Origin: Impatiens glandulifera
Lineage: Eukaryota > Streptophyta > Magnoliopsida > Ericales > Balsaminaceae
Length of the DNA stretch: 64,000 nucleotides
Assembly (NCBI RefSeq): GCF_907164915.1
Contig: NC_061863.1
Coordinates: forward strand, 35,809,382-35,873,381
Direction: 5' to 3'
The notes under the pieces were generated by a model. That model made no database searches, was not told the DNA's origin, and saw only the letters and a list, made by a program, of their open reading frames with translations. Positions 33,980-44,429 of this stretch are shown in pieces. Positions within the stretch are counted from its first letter, which is position 1; each line of letters opens with the position of its first letter. A program made the position numbers and the translations under genes.

Positions 33980-34681
33980 TTATGTAATGACTACCTTAGA
34001 GAGCTTTTCTTCCACCCCATCCATATCAAGAATGTTCGAAGGAGATGCCGGTGTGCCCGGTCCAAATTCTGGACGATATTTGAGAATGAGCCGACTTATA
34101 TGAGGAGCATATCCGAGACCTTTCTTGGTTAGCACCATAGTTTTCAGATTTTGGAAAATGACCGATGACCAATTGATAGGCGTATTGCTAACAATGTAGG
34201 TCATCATGTCAAACATTTTTTTCGAGTAGCGTTGATTAAGAGATTGACAAATGATATATCAATTAACAATCTCATTGAGGAGTTGGATGTGGTGGGCAAG
34301 GCGGGTTTTCATCCCGTAGTTCTCCACCGGTACATCGGTTCCGGAGAACATATCAAAGTAGTCGGTTGCGGCGCTTCCCACCCGGGTTGGGAAGTCGAAA
34401 AACCCTTCTGTTGGCAGATTGAATGTTTGAGCAAATTCGGCTTCATCCAGCCAAAAGGTGTGATCTCTTAAAGTGGAAACAATGTAGTTTCCTCTTATAC
34501 AGGCACTTCTGAAGAAGGTCTTGACATCCGGAAGAAGTATGGGACCGGATTCTTCGAGAAAGGTGCGAAGACCGGTGTCAATGAGGGATTCAAACATGAG
34601 CTCCTTGGTTTCCAAATCTCAATGTTCCATACAGGAATCGAAATCGATGCTTAAGAAGTTTCCTAGAGTTTGGCTCGGCAT
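33980..34681 (-). pseudogene. ORF2b of element B: short ORF2 paralogue
   Basis: An ATG at 34681 starts a frame interrupted by TGA after 20 codons, then open to about 34259. A frameshift leads into the segment 34216-33980. Landmarks match the ORF2 domain: FLSIDFDS at the start, FLEESGPILLPDVKTFF, FNLPTEGF, and TPINWSSVIFQNLK. It has only the roughly 230-residue domain and no long tail. It lies between ORF2a and ORF2c in the same direction. Confidence 0.7.
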
Positions 34682-34753
34682 GATTCAAACTTTGCTAAGA
34701 GAGAGTTTAAGAAATTTTGTTTTGAGATGTGTTAAGTTGATTAGGGGGTGGCT

Positions 34754-34763
34754 CCTTATATAG
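34754..34763 (-). promoter_or_regulatory. TATA box of ORF2b
   Basis: CTATATAAGG on the minus strand, about 75-80 bases before the ATG at 34681. Identical to the ORF2 TATA boxes of elements A and C. Confidence 0.6.
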
Positions 34764-35126
34764 ATCTGGATTTGGAAGGAAAATATCAGCATTTAATATT
34801 GAAGATCAGTTTTGTCTTATTAATGAAGAGAATATTTATGTTTCCAAAACGTATTAGGAAAAGGTTACTTTTGACTGGTTGCGGAGCTCGAGGTAAGAAT
34901 CTAGTTCAAAAGTAACCAAGTTAGTTGGATAGTAATTACTCATGTAGTTGGGAGTTACTACATTAATTGAATGTTACTTTTCATTAATGACGGGTGCTAC
35001 AAGAGACCGAAAAGTAACCGATTGAAACCGAAGATAACATAAACCAAACCGAAATAATCATAAAGGAGTTGAACAAAGATACAACCGGTGTATGGAGCAA
35101 AATGACCGGTTGTAAGAAGGAGTGAC

Positions 35127-35888
35127 TTAGTATCCGTTGGAGTTGACGCGGCCATTGGAGTTGATGTGGCGGTTCCTCCTCTTCCAAGCTTTCTCAAACC
35201 GCTCATAGAATGAGTCGGTGACCTCTTTGGTGATTACATGGGCCTGGTTTAACCCTTCGCCCGGACAGAGTGGAACTCCAAGTTCCAAAAGTAGGCAGCT
35301 TATCTGGGGAATAAGACCGGTTTGGCGAATGCCTATCATCCAGATTAGGGCATCGAACAACACCCTTGACCAGTTTACTGGCGTACCCGTGGTTATGGCA
35401 GACATCATGTTAAAAACCGCAGCATAGTAAGTGTTTGTGACATCCCTATCCAGAATGCTTCGACCGATGACATCGTTGAGAAGCTGATACTCAGCTCTCA
35501 GCGATGACCTGGCACCGTGGTCATTGACCGGGTGTTCAGACCGAGCAAAACTCAAGGCGATTTCGGCCTTTAGTTCAGCCGGAACATTTAGGTTGGTCAG
35601 CCCTTGCTTCGGTAGGTCGAAGCATCTAGCAAAATCACTTTCGGTGAAGTCGAACACAGTCCCTCCCACTTTGGATTGAATGTGGGTGTCAAAATGAGGA
35701 GTACCTCGAAAAACCCTGGCATTGGAAAAGAACTCCAGGACAGATTCCGGAAAGATGGCATGTTTGTCATCTAGAAAGTGTTTGATACCAGTGTCTTCAA
35801 GTGACTTAATCATCTTGAAGACTTCATAATGCTCAGTGCCTTGAGCAGACTCGAAATCCACTTAAAGGATGTTTGGAAACTGATACAT
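35127..35888 (-). pseudogene. ORF2a of element B: short ORF2 paralogue after pol
   Basis: The ATG at 35888 is followed after eight codons by an in-frame TAA (35862-35864), then 244 open codons. Where C has LQVDF, the sequence is L-stop-VDF, so a Gln codon probably became TAA. Domain landmarks: FLDDKHAIFPESVLEFF, FDLPKQGL, GTPVNWSRVLFDAL. It ends in a short basic tail (KAWKRRNR). First of three tandem paralogues downstream of RNase H, in the position where some plant copia elements have an env-like ORF. Confidence 0.75.
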
Positions 35889-35947
35889 TTTGTCTTAGTG
35901 AGAGAATAAGTTATATCTTGTGATTGTTTTGTTTAAGGTTTGCCTGA

Positions 35948-35957
35948 CTTATATATT
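35948..35957 (-). promoter_or_regulatory. TATA box of ORF2a
   Basis: TAATATATAAG on the minus strand, about 60-70 bases before the ATG at 35888, in the roughly 500-bp non-coding gap after pol. Confidence 0.5.
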
Positions 35958-36401
35958 AGTGGAGGGATGATCTCATTATCCAGTGTATTGCAGGTAATGA
36001 TGTCTATTATCCATAGGGTAAACTATTTTGCATGAAATAGGTATGTCTACAACCTAGGATGTGGGTCATAGGCCTGAACGGTGAAAGATATCATATCTTC
36101 ACGTCTTTTGAGGTATGACCATTTTTCTTTGATAAGGTAATTTTTCAGAACAGATAAGTTTAAACACAGATAATTATTCCACTTTTGTTTGGAGACCAAA
36201 TAATCTGAGATAAACTATTTCTGAACCGGTCAGTTATCAGTTGTTCATCCCGATGCGGTTATTTGGTGCAGGCACTAAGTAACTGGTCGGTTTACTCGAA
36301 CTGATAGACCAGGCGGTTCTTCCATAGATACCTTGGTGAATTTGGAATCCGACAATTTAGGAGGAACTACCGGTTTTGTCTGTCCGATCCGAATTCCCTT
36401 T

Positions 36402-37172
36402 TTAAGCATCCTTAGGAATAAGTTGATTAATATCGGTCAAACCGAGTGTGAGTCTGAATTGAGAAAACTTAGCTTCCTGCAGAGACTTTGTGAAGATATC
36501 GGCTACTTGTTGATCTGTCGATACATATTCCAGCCGGATATGCTTCAGCATGAGATGTTCCCGAATGAAGTGATGCCTTATGTCAATGTACTTGGTTCTA
36601 GAGTGTAAAACCGGGTTGTAGGTGATCGCTATGACACTTGTGTTATCATAGAAAATTGGAGATTCTTCGGCCGTGATACCGAAATCTTTCAGTTGTTGTT
36701 GGATCCAAAAATGTTGTGAACAGCAGCTTCCGGCTGCCAGATATTCAGCTTCTGCGGTTGATGTGGCAACTGATGTTTGTTTCTTGCTGTGCCATGAAAC
36801 AAGCCGATCACCTAGAAATTGGCATGTTCTGCTGGTGCTTTTTCTATCAACCTTGCAACCTGCATAGTCTGCATCTGAATAACTTGTTAGGTTAAAAGAT
36901 GAGTCATTTGGATACCACAAGCCGACGTCAGGAGTTCCTTTTAGGTATTTCAAGATTCTCTTTGCGGCTGTATAGTGAGACTGTTTTGGGTTGGCCTGAA
37001 ATCTTCCACACACACCGACTGCAAATAGAATATCCGGTCTACTTGCTGTCAGGTATAAAAGAGAATCGATGATGCCTCGGTAAGCAGTTAGGTCTACTGT
37101 TTGACCCTCATCATCTTTGTCCAACTTGACCGATGAGCTCATTGGAGTGGCCGCTGAGGAACATGCTTCCAT
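36402..37172 (-). pseudogene. pol: Element B pol: C-terminal RT end and RNase H
   Basis: A 256-codon stretch with copia RNase H features: SYSDADYAGCKVDRKSTS, TSTAEAEYLA, HSRTKYIDIRHHFIRE and VADIFTKSL. It stops at 36402. It is open internally but separated from the RT part by a stop just upstream (near 37190). It degrades the RNA strand during reverse transcription in the virus-like particle. Confidence 0.9.
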
Positions 37173-38060
37173 CCCAAATTTCTTTAACAGTTATTTAGTA
37201 TACTTGGGTTGGCTAATGAAGGTTCCTTCTTCGAGTTGCTTAACTCGAAGACCTAGAAAGAAACTTAATTCTCCCATCATACTCATTTCAAACTTGTTAG
37301 TCATCAGGGTTGAGAATTTATCACATAACTTGGGATCGGTTGAACCGAAGATAATATCATCTACATATATTTGAACAAGTAGGATATGTTCCCTCTTCTC
37401 AAATTTAAATAATGTTTTGTCCACCGAACCGATTGTAAAATCATGTTTTAACAAGAATGCGGTTAGTGTGTCATACTAGGCTCTAGGAGCTTGCTTTAGA
37501 CCGTATAAAGCTTTGTTTAACCGGTATACATGGTTGGGTAGTTCAGCATTTTTGAAACCTCGTGGTTGTTCAACATATACTTCTTCACGTAGGTCACCAT
37601 TCAAAAATGCACTTTTAACATCCATTTGAAAAACTTTGAAATTTTTGAATGCAGCAAAGGCTAGTAAAATCCTAATAGCTTCAATCATAGCTACAGGGGC
37701 AAATGATTCTTCAAAATCAATGCCTTCTTCCTGTTTGTATCCTTGTGCCAGTAATCTGGCTTTGTTCCTCGTGACCAAACCGTCTTCATTGAGTTTATTT
37801 CTAAATACCCATCTTGTTCCTATGACTAGTTGATCTTTCGGTCTAGGAACTAGGTACCAGACTTTATTACTCTCAAACTGGTTTAACTCTTATTGCATTC
37901 CCAAGATCCAATCCGGATCTGACAACGCTTCATCCACTCTTTTCGGCTCAATCTAGGATATAAAAGCGGAATTAAAGTATTCCTCCAGGATTTGTCGCCT
38001 AGTTCGAACAGGTTCTGAAGGGTCACCTATAATTAGCTCAGGAGGATGATTTGTGTTCCT
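37173..38060 (-). pseudogene. pol: Element B pol: reverse transcriptase
   Basis: RT_2-type domain. The segments [13 protein letters not shown] and [12 protein letters not shown] (first catalytic Asp) fall in 37778-37476, and YVDDII (catalytic pair) in 37454-37191. Stops interrupt it after GLKQAPRA (about 37476), near 37190 and further upstream. Several replace Trp codons by TAG, the pattern expected from cytosine deamination. Without repair it cannot give an active enzyme. Confidence 0.9.
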
Positions 38061-39147
38061 TTTGAGGTTCGGTTCAGGAGCGTCTACCAAATCACCGTTT
38101 ACTTGATCAAGGCTAGACATATCGGTAGGCTGAATGGGAGTGTCAGACCGACCGATTTCCTCAGTTTGGACCGAAGTGTCAGCTTCCTGTCATGGGACAG
38201 CTTAATCTGGCTGGGTTTCATCATTACCCATTTGGTCATGGACAAACCGCCTGAAAACCGGAATCTCATCTTCACTATCAGAATGGATATTGTCATTTTC
38301 CAATCGGTTGTGTAGATCGAAGCATGATGCAGTGTTGCGTTCAACCGATTCATCGAAAACAACATGAAGTGATTCCTCCACGGTTAAAGTTCTAGTGTTA
38401 TATACTCTATATGTTTTACTAATAGCTGAATAACCTAGCATGATCCCGACATTGGATTTTGTATCGAAAGCAGATAAATAATTTTTGCCATTTATGTGAA
38501 TGTAGCATTTACAACCGAAAATCTTAAGATACTTGAAGTTAGGAACTCTATCAAAATATACCTCATAAGGTGTTTTGTTGTGAAACTTGTTAATCAAAGA
38601 CCGGTTTTGTGTATGAAATGCGGTGTTGATAGCTTCAGCCCAGAATTTTTGGGCAATGCCCGAATCGGCTATCATGGACCGTGCGGCTTCCTTGAGAGTT
38701 CGGTTTTTCTCTCGGCCAGGTCGTTCTGTTGAGGAGTCCTAGCACTAGACAACTCGTGTATAATACCGAATTCATCAAGAAATGCATTTAGAGTGCTATT
38801 TGTAAATTCGGTTCCTCTATCACTTCTAATGCTATTAATGCGTGTTGATTTTTCATTTTGCAAACGTTTAAACAGTGTGATTAAATTTGATGCGGTTTCA
38901 CGTTTGGATGGAAAGAATATTACCCATGTATATACCTAGAATAATCATCAACAACCACCATAGTGTAAAGCATACCTCCTAGGCTGACGACCCTAATCGG
39001 TCCAAATAAATCCATGTGAAGAAGTTCTAGGCATCGGTTAGATTGAATATTTCCTTTATTCTTAAAGGTTGACCTAGTTTGTTTACCCATTTGACATGCT
39101 GAACAGACCTTATCCTTATTAAAAAAATATGTCGGGGACTCCTTCAA
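38061..39147 (-). pseudogene. pol: Element B pol: integrase
   Basis: Fragments in different frames: the zinc-finger end and first Asp (CSACQMGKQ, LLHMDLFGP, VVVDDYSRY) at 39147-38920, then SDRGTEF and LAERK at 38863-38672, then the C-terminal part with FGCKCYIHI at 38675-38202. The D-D-E triad is recognisable. Frameshifts fall near 38920 and 38690. A linker of about 150 bases leads to the RT. Confidence 0.88.
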
Positions 39148-39679
39148 CTAACTTTTTACCGCGAATATAGTTTAAGGTTTTCATGTTTAAGTGATTTAGT
39201 CTTTTATGCCACAGCCAGGTTTGATCGGTTTTAGCTATCATGCATATAAGATATTCTACCTTGTTATTCCAATCTACTTTGTAGATGTTTCCTAACCTAT
39301 TTCCGGTTAGTAGTGTAATACCTTGAGAATTCTTAACTAGGCATGCATGTTTAAGAAATTCTATAGTGTATCCAGCATCACACATTTGACTAATGCTTAG
39401 CAGGTTAAAGCGTAGGTTTTCATCTAAGAGTATATTATCAATTGTTAGGTTACCATGGACAATCTTACCCTTGCCCACAGTTCTACCTTTTGAGTTGTCA
39501 CCGAAGGTGATTAGTGCACCGGTTTCTATTCTGATGTCGGTTAAAAGATTATTTTTCCCGGTCATATGCCTGGAGCAACCGCTATCCAAATACCATTCAG
39601 AGTTTCCTAGTCGTTTCTTTATATCCTGCAAAATGTACATATTTACAACTATTTGGTACCCACATTTACTTGGGTCCAC
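39119..39679 (-). pseudogene. pol: Element B pol: protease and GAG-pre-integrase
   Basis: Contains the aspartic protease motif WYLDSGCSRHMTG (39558-39597), then the GAG-pre-integrase segment with WHKRLNHLNMKTL. The frame is shifted relative to gag: gag ends in TAA at 39666 and the frames change within the WVPN...YILQD linker. Element E, open across the same point, suggests a single gag-pol frame that has been broken here by an indel. Confidence 0.88.
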
Positions 39680-41441
39680 AAGCGATTAGTCCCTTGGGTA
39701 TCCAGACTTTGACAAACCGGACAGCTTTCCTGGTTAAGGTTTTAACTATCTTTCTTGCACTCGGTTTTGAATCTTTCTGTTTTCCTAAGAAGGCCTTGTG
39801 TGGGGATGATCTTTGGTTTGTCCTATGCGGTTGTGGGTTGGCTTTCCTATTTTTGAGCTGGTTGGCTTTCCTTTTCTCAGGGTGAAGCCATTTCTCAGAA
39901 TCGGTTGGACCTACATAGGTTAGTTTGTCTTCCGTATAATAGGCAGTTAATTCCTCTTCAGCGGTTAAGGAACTTCTGACAAAGCTTACAAAGGGAAGAT
40001 CATCCTTTGTGAGCCGTGCTTTGTCTAGGTGTTTTTGGCTTTGGGATCTATTGTTTTTGTATCCTAGACCAAACATGCAAGTAGGGTGTCTTTTATAACT
40101 ACACATTTTTCTTACCATTTCGCTAGATCTTTTCCATGTGGCCATTCTATACTGGAGTCGGGCATTTTCCTCTTTGGTCAGCTCTTGAACTGTCTCCTCG
40201 AGCTGTTCGGTCTTAGAGGATTGTTCAGGTGCTGATTCGGTTTCTAAGATAGGGGTTTCATCAGGTTGTATATTCTTTGGTTCGGTCAAGGTGGGTACTA
40301 TAAGATCGGTTCTAAAATTGGGTTGCTTAGGTAATAAGGTTAATAGGTTCTTATACTCTGCTACCATATCATTCAATGCATTATATAACTCATCTTTAGT
40401 AAATTCTTCACAAGGAGAGTCAAATACCTGTTCCTCATTTACCATGAGGCATGTGAGTTCATCATCACTGTCACTGTGAGCCCATAAGCTACCTCCATCA
40501 TCGACTATCAGTGCTTTCTGAACCTCACTTCCTTCACCGGTTTGTTGATAGTTATTTCGGTTATTTTGATTGTCCGGTTTCCGGTCATCCCTCCTCGGTT
40601 TTCTGCATTCCCACTTGAAATGTCCCAAACAGTTACAGTTAAAACATCTTACATTAGATTTATCACCATAGTTGTAGTTGTTTGTCGGTTGGCTCCTCTT
40701 CATGAACCTCCCAAATTTCTGTGCAAGCATTGCCATGGCATCCTCGGTGAACTGTTCAGCGGTTCTGATCGGTGCAGGTGCAACAGGTTCTGTGGATGTG
40801 ATCAGTTCTCTGGTTGAGGTTGAGGCTGAGACTTCTTCTTCAGTCCTAGATCTCAATTCAAACTCATATGCCTTAAGATCTTCGAATACATCATGTAGTT
40901 TCATCTTGCTTAGGCAGTTTGATTCCCTCATCACCATTGTCTTTATATCCCATGCACTTGGAAGAGATCTTAACGCTTTCATGATGACTTCCATATTGTC
41001 ATACCTTTTCCCAAGAGTTGCTAGCTCGTCTATCACACCTGTGAACCGGTCACTGTATTCTCTCATTGTTTCTCTCGGTCTCATCTTGATGTTTTCAAAC
41101 TTCTGTGTAGCCACCATTACCTTATTTTCCTTGGTTCTTTCATTTCCCTCATGAATTTGAATAACCGTTTCCCATGTTTCCTTTGCAGTTTTGCAATCTC
41201 TGATCTTGCAGTACATGTTTCTGTCCACACCGTTGGAGATGCGGTTTCTGGCATGGTTATCCAGATTGTTTCTTCTCCTATCTTCAGCTGTCCAATCCTT
41301 CTTGTCCTTATCAATGATTATCGGTCCTTCGGCTATAATGAACTGCATCTCGTCATCCATGGTGATTAAATGCAGGTGCATTCGTGCCTTCCAGTTGGCG
41401 AAGTCATCACCTTTTAGCATTGAGGGCCTATCAAAAGACAT
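39666..41441 (-). CDS. gag: Element B gag (591 codons, intact frame)
   Basis: The ATG at 41441 lies about 26 bases past the PBS. Domains: N-terminal W-rich segment (NWKARMHLHL), UBN2-type capsid core (about residues 60-210, with VMVATQKFENIKMRPRETM), CCHC zinc knuckle CFNCNCLGHFKWEC (around residue 270), an acidic Gln-rich middle, then a long C-terminal extension rich in Lys/Asn/Gln. It would assemble particles and package RNA. Gag is the only long intact frame in the element. It ends in TAA after GPK, where relatives appear to continue into protease, so the present stop uncouples gag from pol. Confidence 0.88.
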   Translation of the reverse strand: MSFDRPSMLKGDDFANWKARMHLHLITMDDEMQFIIAEGPIIIDKDKKDWTAEDRRRNNLDNHARNRISNGVDRNMYCKIRDCKTAKETWETVIQIHEGNERTKENKVMVATQKFENIKMRPRETMREYSDRFTGVIDELATLGKRYDNMEVIMKALRSLPSAWDIKTMVMRESNCLSKMKLHDVFEDLKAYEFELRSRTEEEVSASTSTRELITSTEPVAPAPIRTAEQFTEDAMAMLAQKFGRFMKRSQPTNNYNYGDKSNVRCFNCNCLGHFKWECRKPRRDDRKPDNQNNRNNYQQTGEGSEVQKALIVDDGGSLWAHSDSDDELTCLMVNEEQVFDSPCEEFTKDELYNALNDMVAEYKNLLTLLPKQPNFRTDLIVPTLTEPKNIQPDETPILETESAPEQSSKTEQLEETVQELTKEENARLQYRMATWKRSSEMVRKMCSYKRHPTCMFGLGYKNNRSQSQKHLDKARLTKDDLPFVSFVRSSLTAEEELTAYYTEDKLTYVGPTDSEKWLHPEKRKANQLKNRKANPQPHRTNQRSSPHKAFLGKQKDSKPSARKIVKTLTRKAVRFVKVWIPKGLIACGPK

Positions 41442-41466
41442 GCTTGCCTGAGTATTGAAACTAACT

Positions 41467-41478
41467 GCTCTGATACCA
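41467..41478 (-). promoter_or_regulatory. Primer-binding site of element B
   Basis: Minus strand TGGTATCAGAGC, two bases from the 5' LTR end at 41481. Confidence 0.93.
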
Positions 41479-41480
41479 AT

Positions 41481-42709
41481 TGTTAGGATCTAGGTCACGG
41501 CTGAAGGACCGGGGTTGGCCGGTTAGCGTCTTCCACACAAAGGGTGGTGATTAATCCGGTTAGAGATTAATACCGGGGTTTCAATACTACACAAACTGTC
41601 ACAAACCCTTGAAAAAATGTTTAAGCGCGGAAGTGGTTTGTTTCAGGTTGAAGCAGCACACACACGAGATAGGCAGGACCTGATTTGAATAGGACAGGTT
41701 TGGAGATTGCTGAGTCGGTTTTGGAACTTGGTGATTCGGTTGGAGCGGTATTAGTAGGTTAGTGCAGATCGGTTATAAAGTAAGGCAGGCGGTAAGTAAA
41801 TAACAAGACAGGTTTTTATGGATGTTCGGAGATGAAACTCCTACGTCACCCCTTCCTCTCGAAACCGCGAGAAGGATATTCACTAAGGAATACAAATAAT
41901 CCGATCAAGACTTATTTCCTGCTCGATAACACTCGTACAATTTTAACCGAAATTGTAGAATACACTTCAAATAAGCGCTTTAAGCTTTCTAGAGATAGAA
42001 CACAATATGTGAAAATTCAGAACTTGTAACCCTCAGAATCCCACGAAAAATCCCGCATATACTCCTCTTCAGCTCCTTCTTTTATAGGTGAAATGTGGCA
42101 ACGGTTGGTTGAACACATTTCATTTCCTTGAATCTGATTGGTTGAGCAGAGGTTCAGTGATTCAGACCTTGCGGTCTAGTCTTCAGACCTGGCGGTCTAG
42201 TCTTCCAGTATGTAGGTCAAACCGGCTAGGTTTGTCTTTTACTCAATATGGAAACTGTCGGTTGGGCAGTTGTCTGTACTTGGAAGATTGTCTTTCTGAT
42301 TTATCCTGAAGTGGAAAGATCTTGTAGGACGGTCTTCTGCAGCCTGCAGACTTTCCTCAGACTTGTATGAATATGGTAATGTTCAGTCTTCCTTTGGTAT
42401 CATTCTCAACAGATACCCGAAGTATCTTTTTATGCCGGTCGGTTTTGTGTGTTAACCGAATGACTTCCGGTTATTCCTTGGCTTCTAAATGACCGGCTGT
42501 CTAGTGTTTCCGGCCTTCTGTTTTGACCGATCTTGTCTTTCTTGTTCGGTCAGGTTTTTGGTCGGTTGGATAACTTGACCGGTGGAGTTTCTTAACCGGT
42601 TGAGTTATTTGGCTTATTGAGTCGCTTGACCGGTTTCGTTGCTTGACCGTTCCTGCATAGGAAGTTTGTTTGTGTTAAGTTCTATTAACCGGTCTAATTT
42701 TATCTAACA
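41481..42709 (-). mobile_element. 5' LTR of element B
   Basis: 1,229 bp with TG...CA ends. It is longer than the 3' LTR, mainly by a 21-bp tandem duplication at about 42160-42200 (CAGACC-GGCGGTCTAGTCTT type). TATA-like CCTATAAAA on the minus strand at about 42080-42088. Confidence 0.95.
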
Positions 42710-42714
42710 TGACC

Positions 42715-43462
42715 AATCCAAGTTAAATGATATCTCTACACCAGAATTTACAAACGAGGAGTTAACTAACGCACTCAATGAAATGGCCATTGAGTACAAG
42801 AAGTTAACTAACTCTTTTTACAAAATGAAAGTTAAATATGAATCAACTGTTCTGTCTCCCAACAAAGAATCTGAATCAAACGTTTTTGACGAAAACATAG
42901 CATAGATCTCATCTGAGAATGAGATGCTCAGAAAACATATTCAAACCCTTTCATCTGAAAATAAGAGATTAAACTATGTAGTCAGTGCATGGACAACGTC
43001 CGGAGATGCTGTCAAACATCAGATCAGTATGTTAAAACATGCTGGATCTAGATCCGGATTGGGATTTGATATCAATGACCCTAACCTGTCCTGCAAAAAG
43101 TCAAACTCAGAAACTGACAAGCTTAAGCCAATAAGTTTTGTCAAAGGGAGTATGACTGACATTAAATCTGATCCTATTCATGAAGAAGTAGCTTTCAAAA
43201 ATGAAATAATTTATGTTTCGCCGATTGTTAGCTGGCTTAAGAATAAGCTAGAAGCAGCCAGCAAGTCTGGCAATCTAAAACCTGACTCTAAGTCAAGGAG
43301 TTTTAAAAGAAAGTCTTCTTCAAAAGCTAAGGGATCAGTGGCTAGCAGGAAGTCATCTGCTAAGTCAAAATCTTATGCATTAATTACAACGCAAAGTGGG
43401 AAATTCATCAGAATAACTAAAATATGGATTCCTAAGGGACTAATTGATCGAGGACCCAATTA
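42715..43462 (+). pseudogene. gag: Element A gag, C-terminal extension
   Basis: Continues gag after element B and its target duplication. A stop lies at 42903-42905. The long open frame 42924-43462 matches element C's gag extension over its whole length (EMLRKHIQTLSSENKRLNYV, SRSGLGFD, KNKLEAASKSGNLKPDSKS, WIPKGLIDRGPN). It is highly basic and Ser/Lys-rich near the end. It lacks protease or any pol continuation. Confidence 0.82.
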
Positions 43463-44429
43463 AATATGGTACCAAAATGTGTAAATAGTTTATTTTGTAG
43501 GAGATGCAGGAGCATTGCAGGAAGAATACTCTTTTGAGTACACAACCTAGAAGATCAACAATGGCCCTTTCCATTCTAGTAGATTAAATGTTTTTGCTTG
43601 TTAAAAATATTTTTGGACTTTGGACCAAAAAAACTGTTTCTTATGATTTTCTGTCCCTATACAAAATGAGAGGGAAAATTACTTTGAAAGTAAAGATACT
43701 CTCCAGACGAATGACCTTAATAGATCTATTAGACAAGTGTGTCTAAAAGCAACGGTCTGTACTTAGACGTATTTTTGCTCACAATCTATACATCTAAGTC
43801 TATATGTTGAGGTTTAAAACCTACGCAGTTAGACGTACACGTCTAATAGACGTTAGACGTTGTTACGTCATGAACAAGAGGATGCTCACGTCTAACCAAA
43901 CACATGTCTAACACGTGGTGTTCATGCGTAATTAGATGTACACGTCTAATAGACATTAGACGTATTCTTTACAACACGGAATTAGACGTATGCGTCTAAT
44001 GGACCCATCCGTCTAATAGACGTTTAGTTATATGAATTTGTGTAGTAAGAAAAACGTCTAACTACATGCGATTAGACTGATCAAGGACAGTTGTCCCACG
44101 TGAAGAGCTATCCGTTTTTCCCGCTCAAATATTAAACAGTCATCTCTTAACAACATTAAGACACGTGTCTTTCAAGTTTGGAGAGAATGGCTAATATACC
44201 CTCATTTTTAATGATGACTCTTTGGAAAGGATGTCTAACATTAATTGATGGGCCATACCCCTAAGAAAAGTGACAGTTATTATGTATATCTTTTCTCTAT
44301 CTATATAAGGACATCCTTGCATGAGTTTGAAAGCTTTTCATCTCTCAAGATTCTTAAGAACCCTAGTTTTCTTTGCATCTTTCTCTCTAAATCTCTCTTA
44401 ATCTTGCGTCTGTTCATATTCCACTAATA
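43463..44429 (+). other. Element A spacer between gag and ORF2 (no gene)
   Basis: Counterpart of 8104-9062 in C. Holds TTAGAC/GTCTAA half-sites (43730-44080), two G-boxes CACGTG (44097-44102, 44162-44167), a TATA box (44301-44310) and a CT-rich leader (44330-44420). Confidence 0.7.
44301..44310 (+). promoter_or_regulatory. TATA box of element A ORF2
   Basis: CTATATAAGG, about 120 bases before the ATG at 44430, with G-boxes 130-200 bases upstream and a pyrimidine-rich leader downstream. This looks like a complete plant core promoter inside the element. Confidence 0.65.

Larger units (their letters stand above)
29400..42709 (-). mobile_element. Element B: complete Ty1/copia retrotransposon with three extra ORFs after pol
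   Basis: A 13.3-kb insertion flanked by a perfect 5-bp duplication TGACC (29395-29399 and 42710-42714). Minus-strand order: 5' LTR (41481-42709), PBS, gag, protease, integrase, RT, RNase H, ORF2a, ORF2b, ORF2c, PPT, 3' LTR (29400-30607). The integrase-before-RT order defines copia. The large size, the long gag and the coding region after pol suggest the SIRE/Maximus lineage, which is an inference. The LTRs differ at roughly 35-40 sites by eye, about 3%, so insertion was fairly recent. All ORFs now carry stops or frameshifts. Confidence 0.95.
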
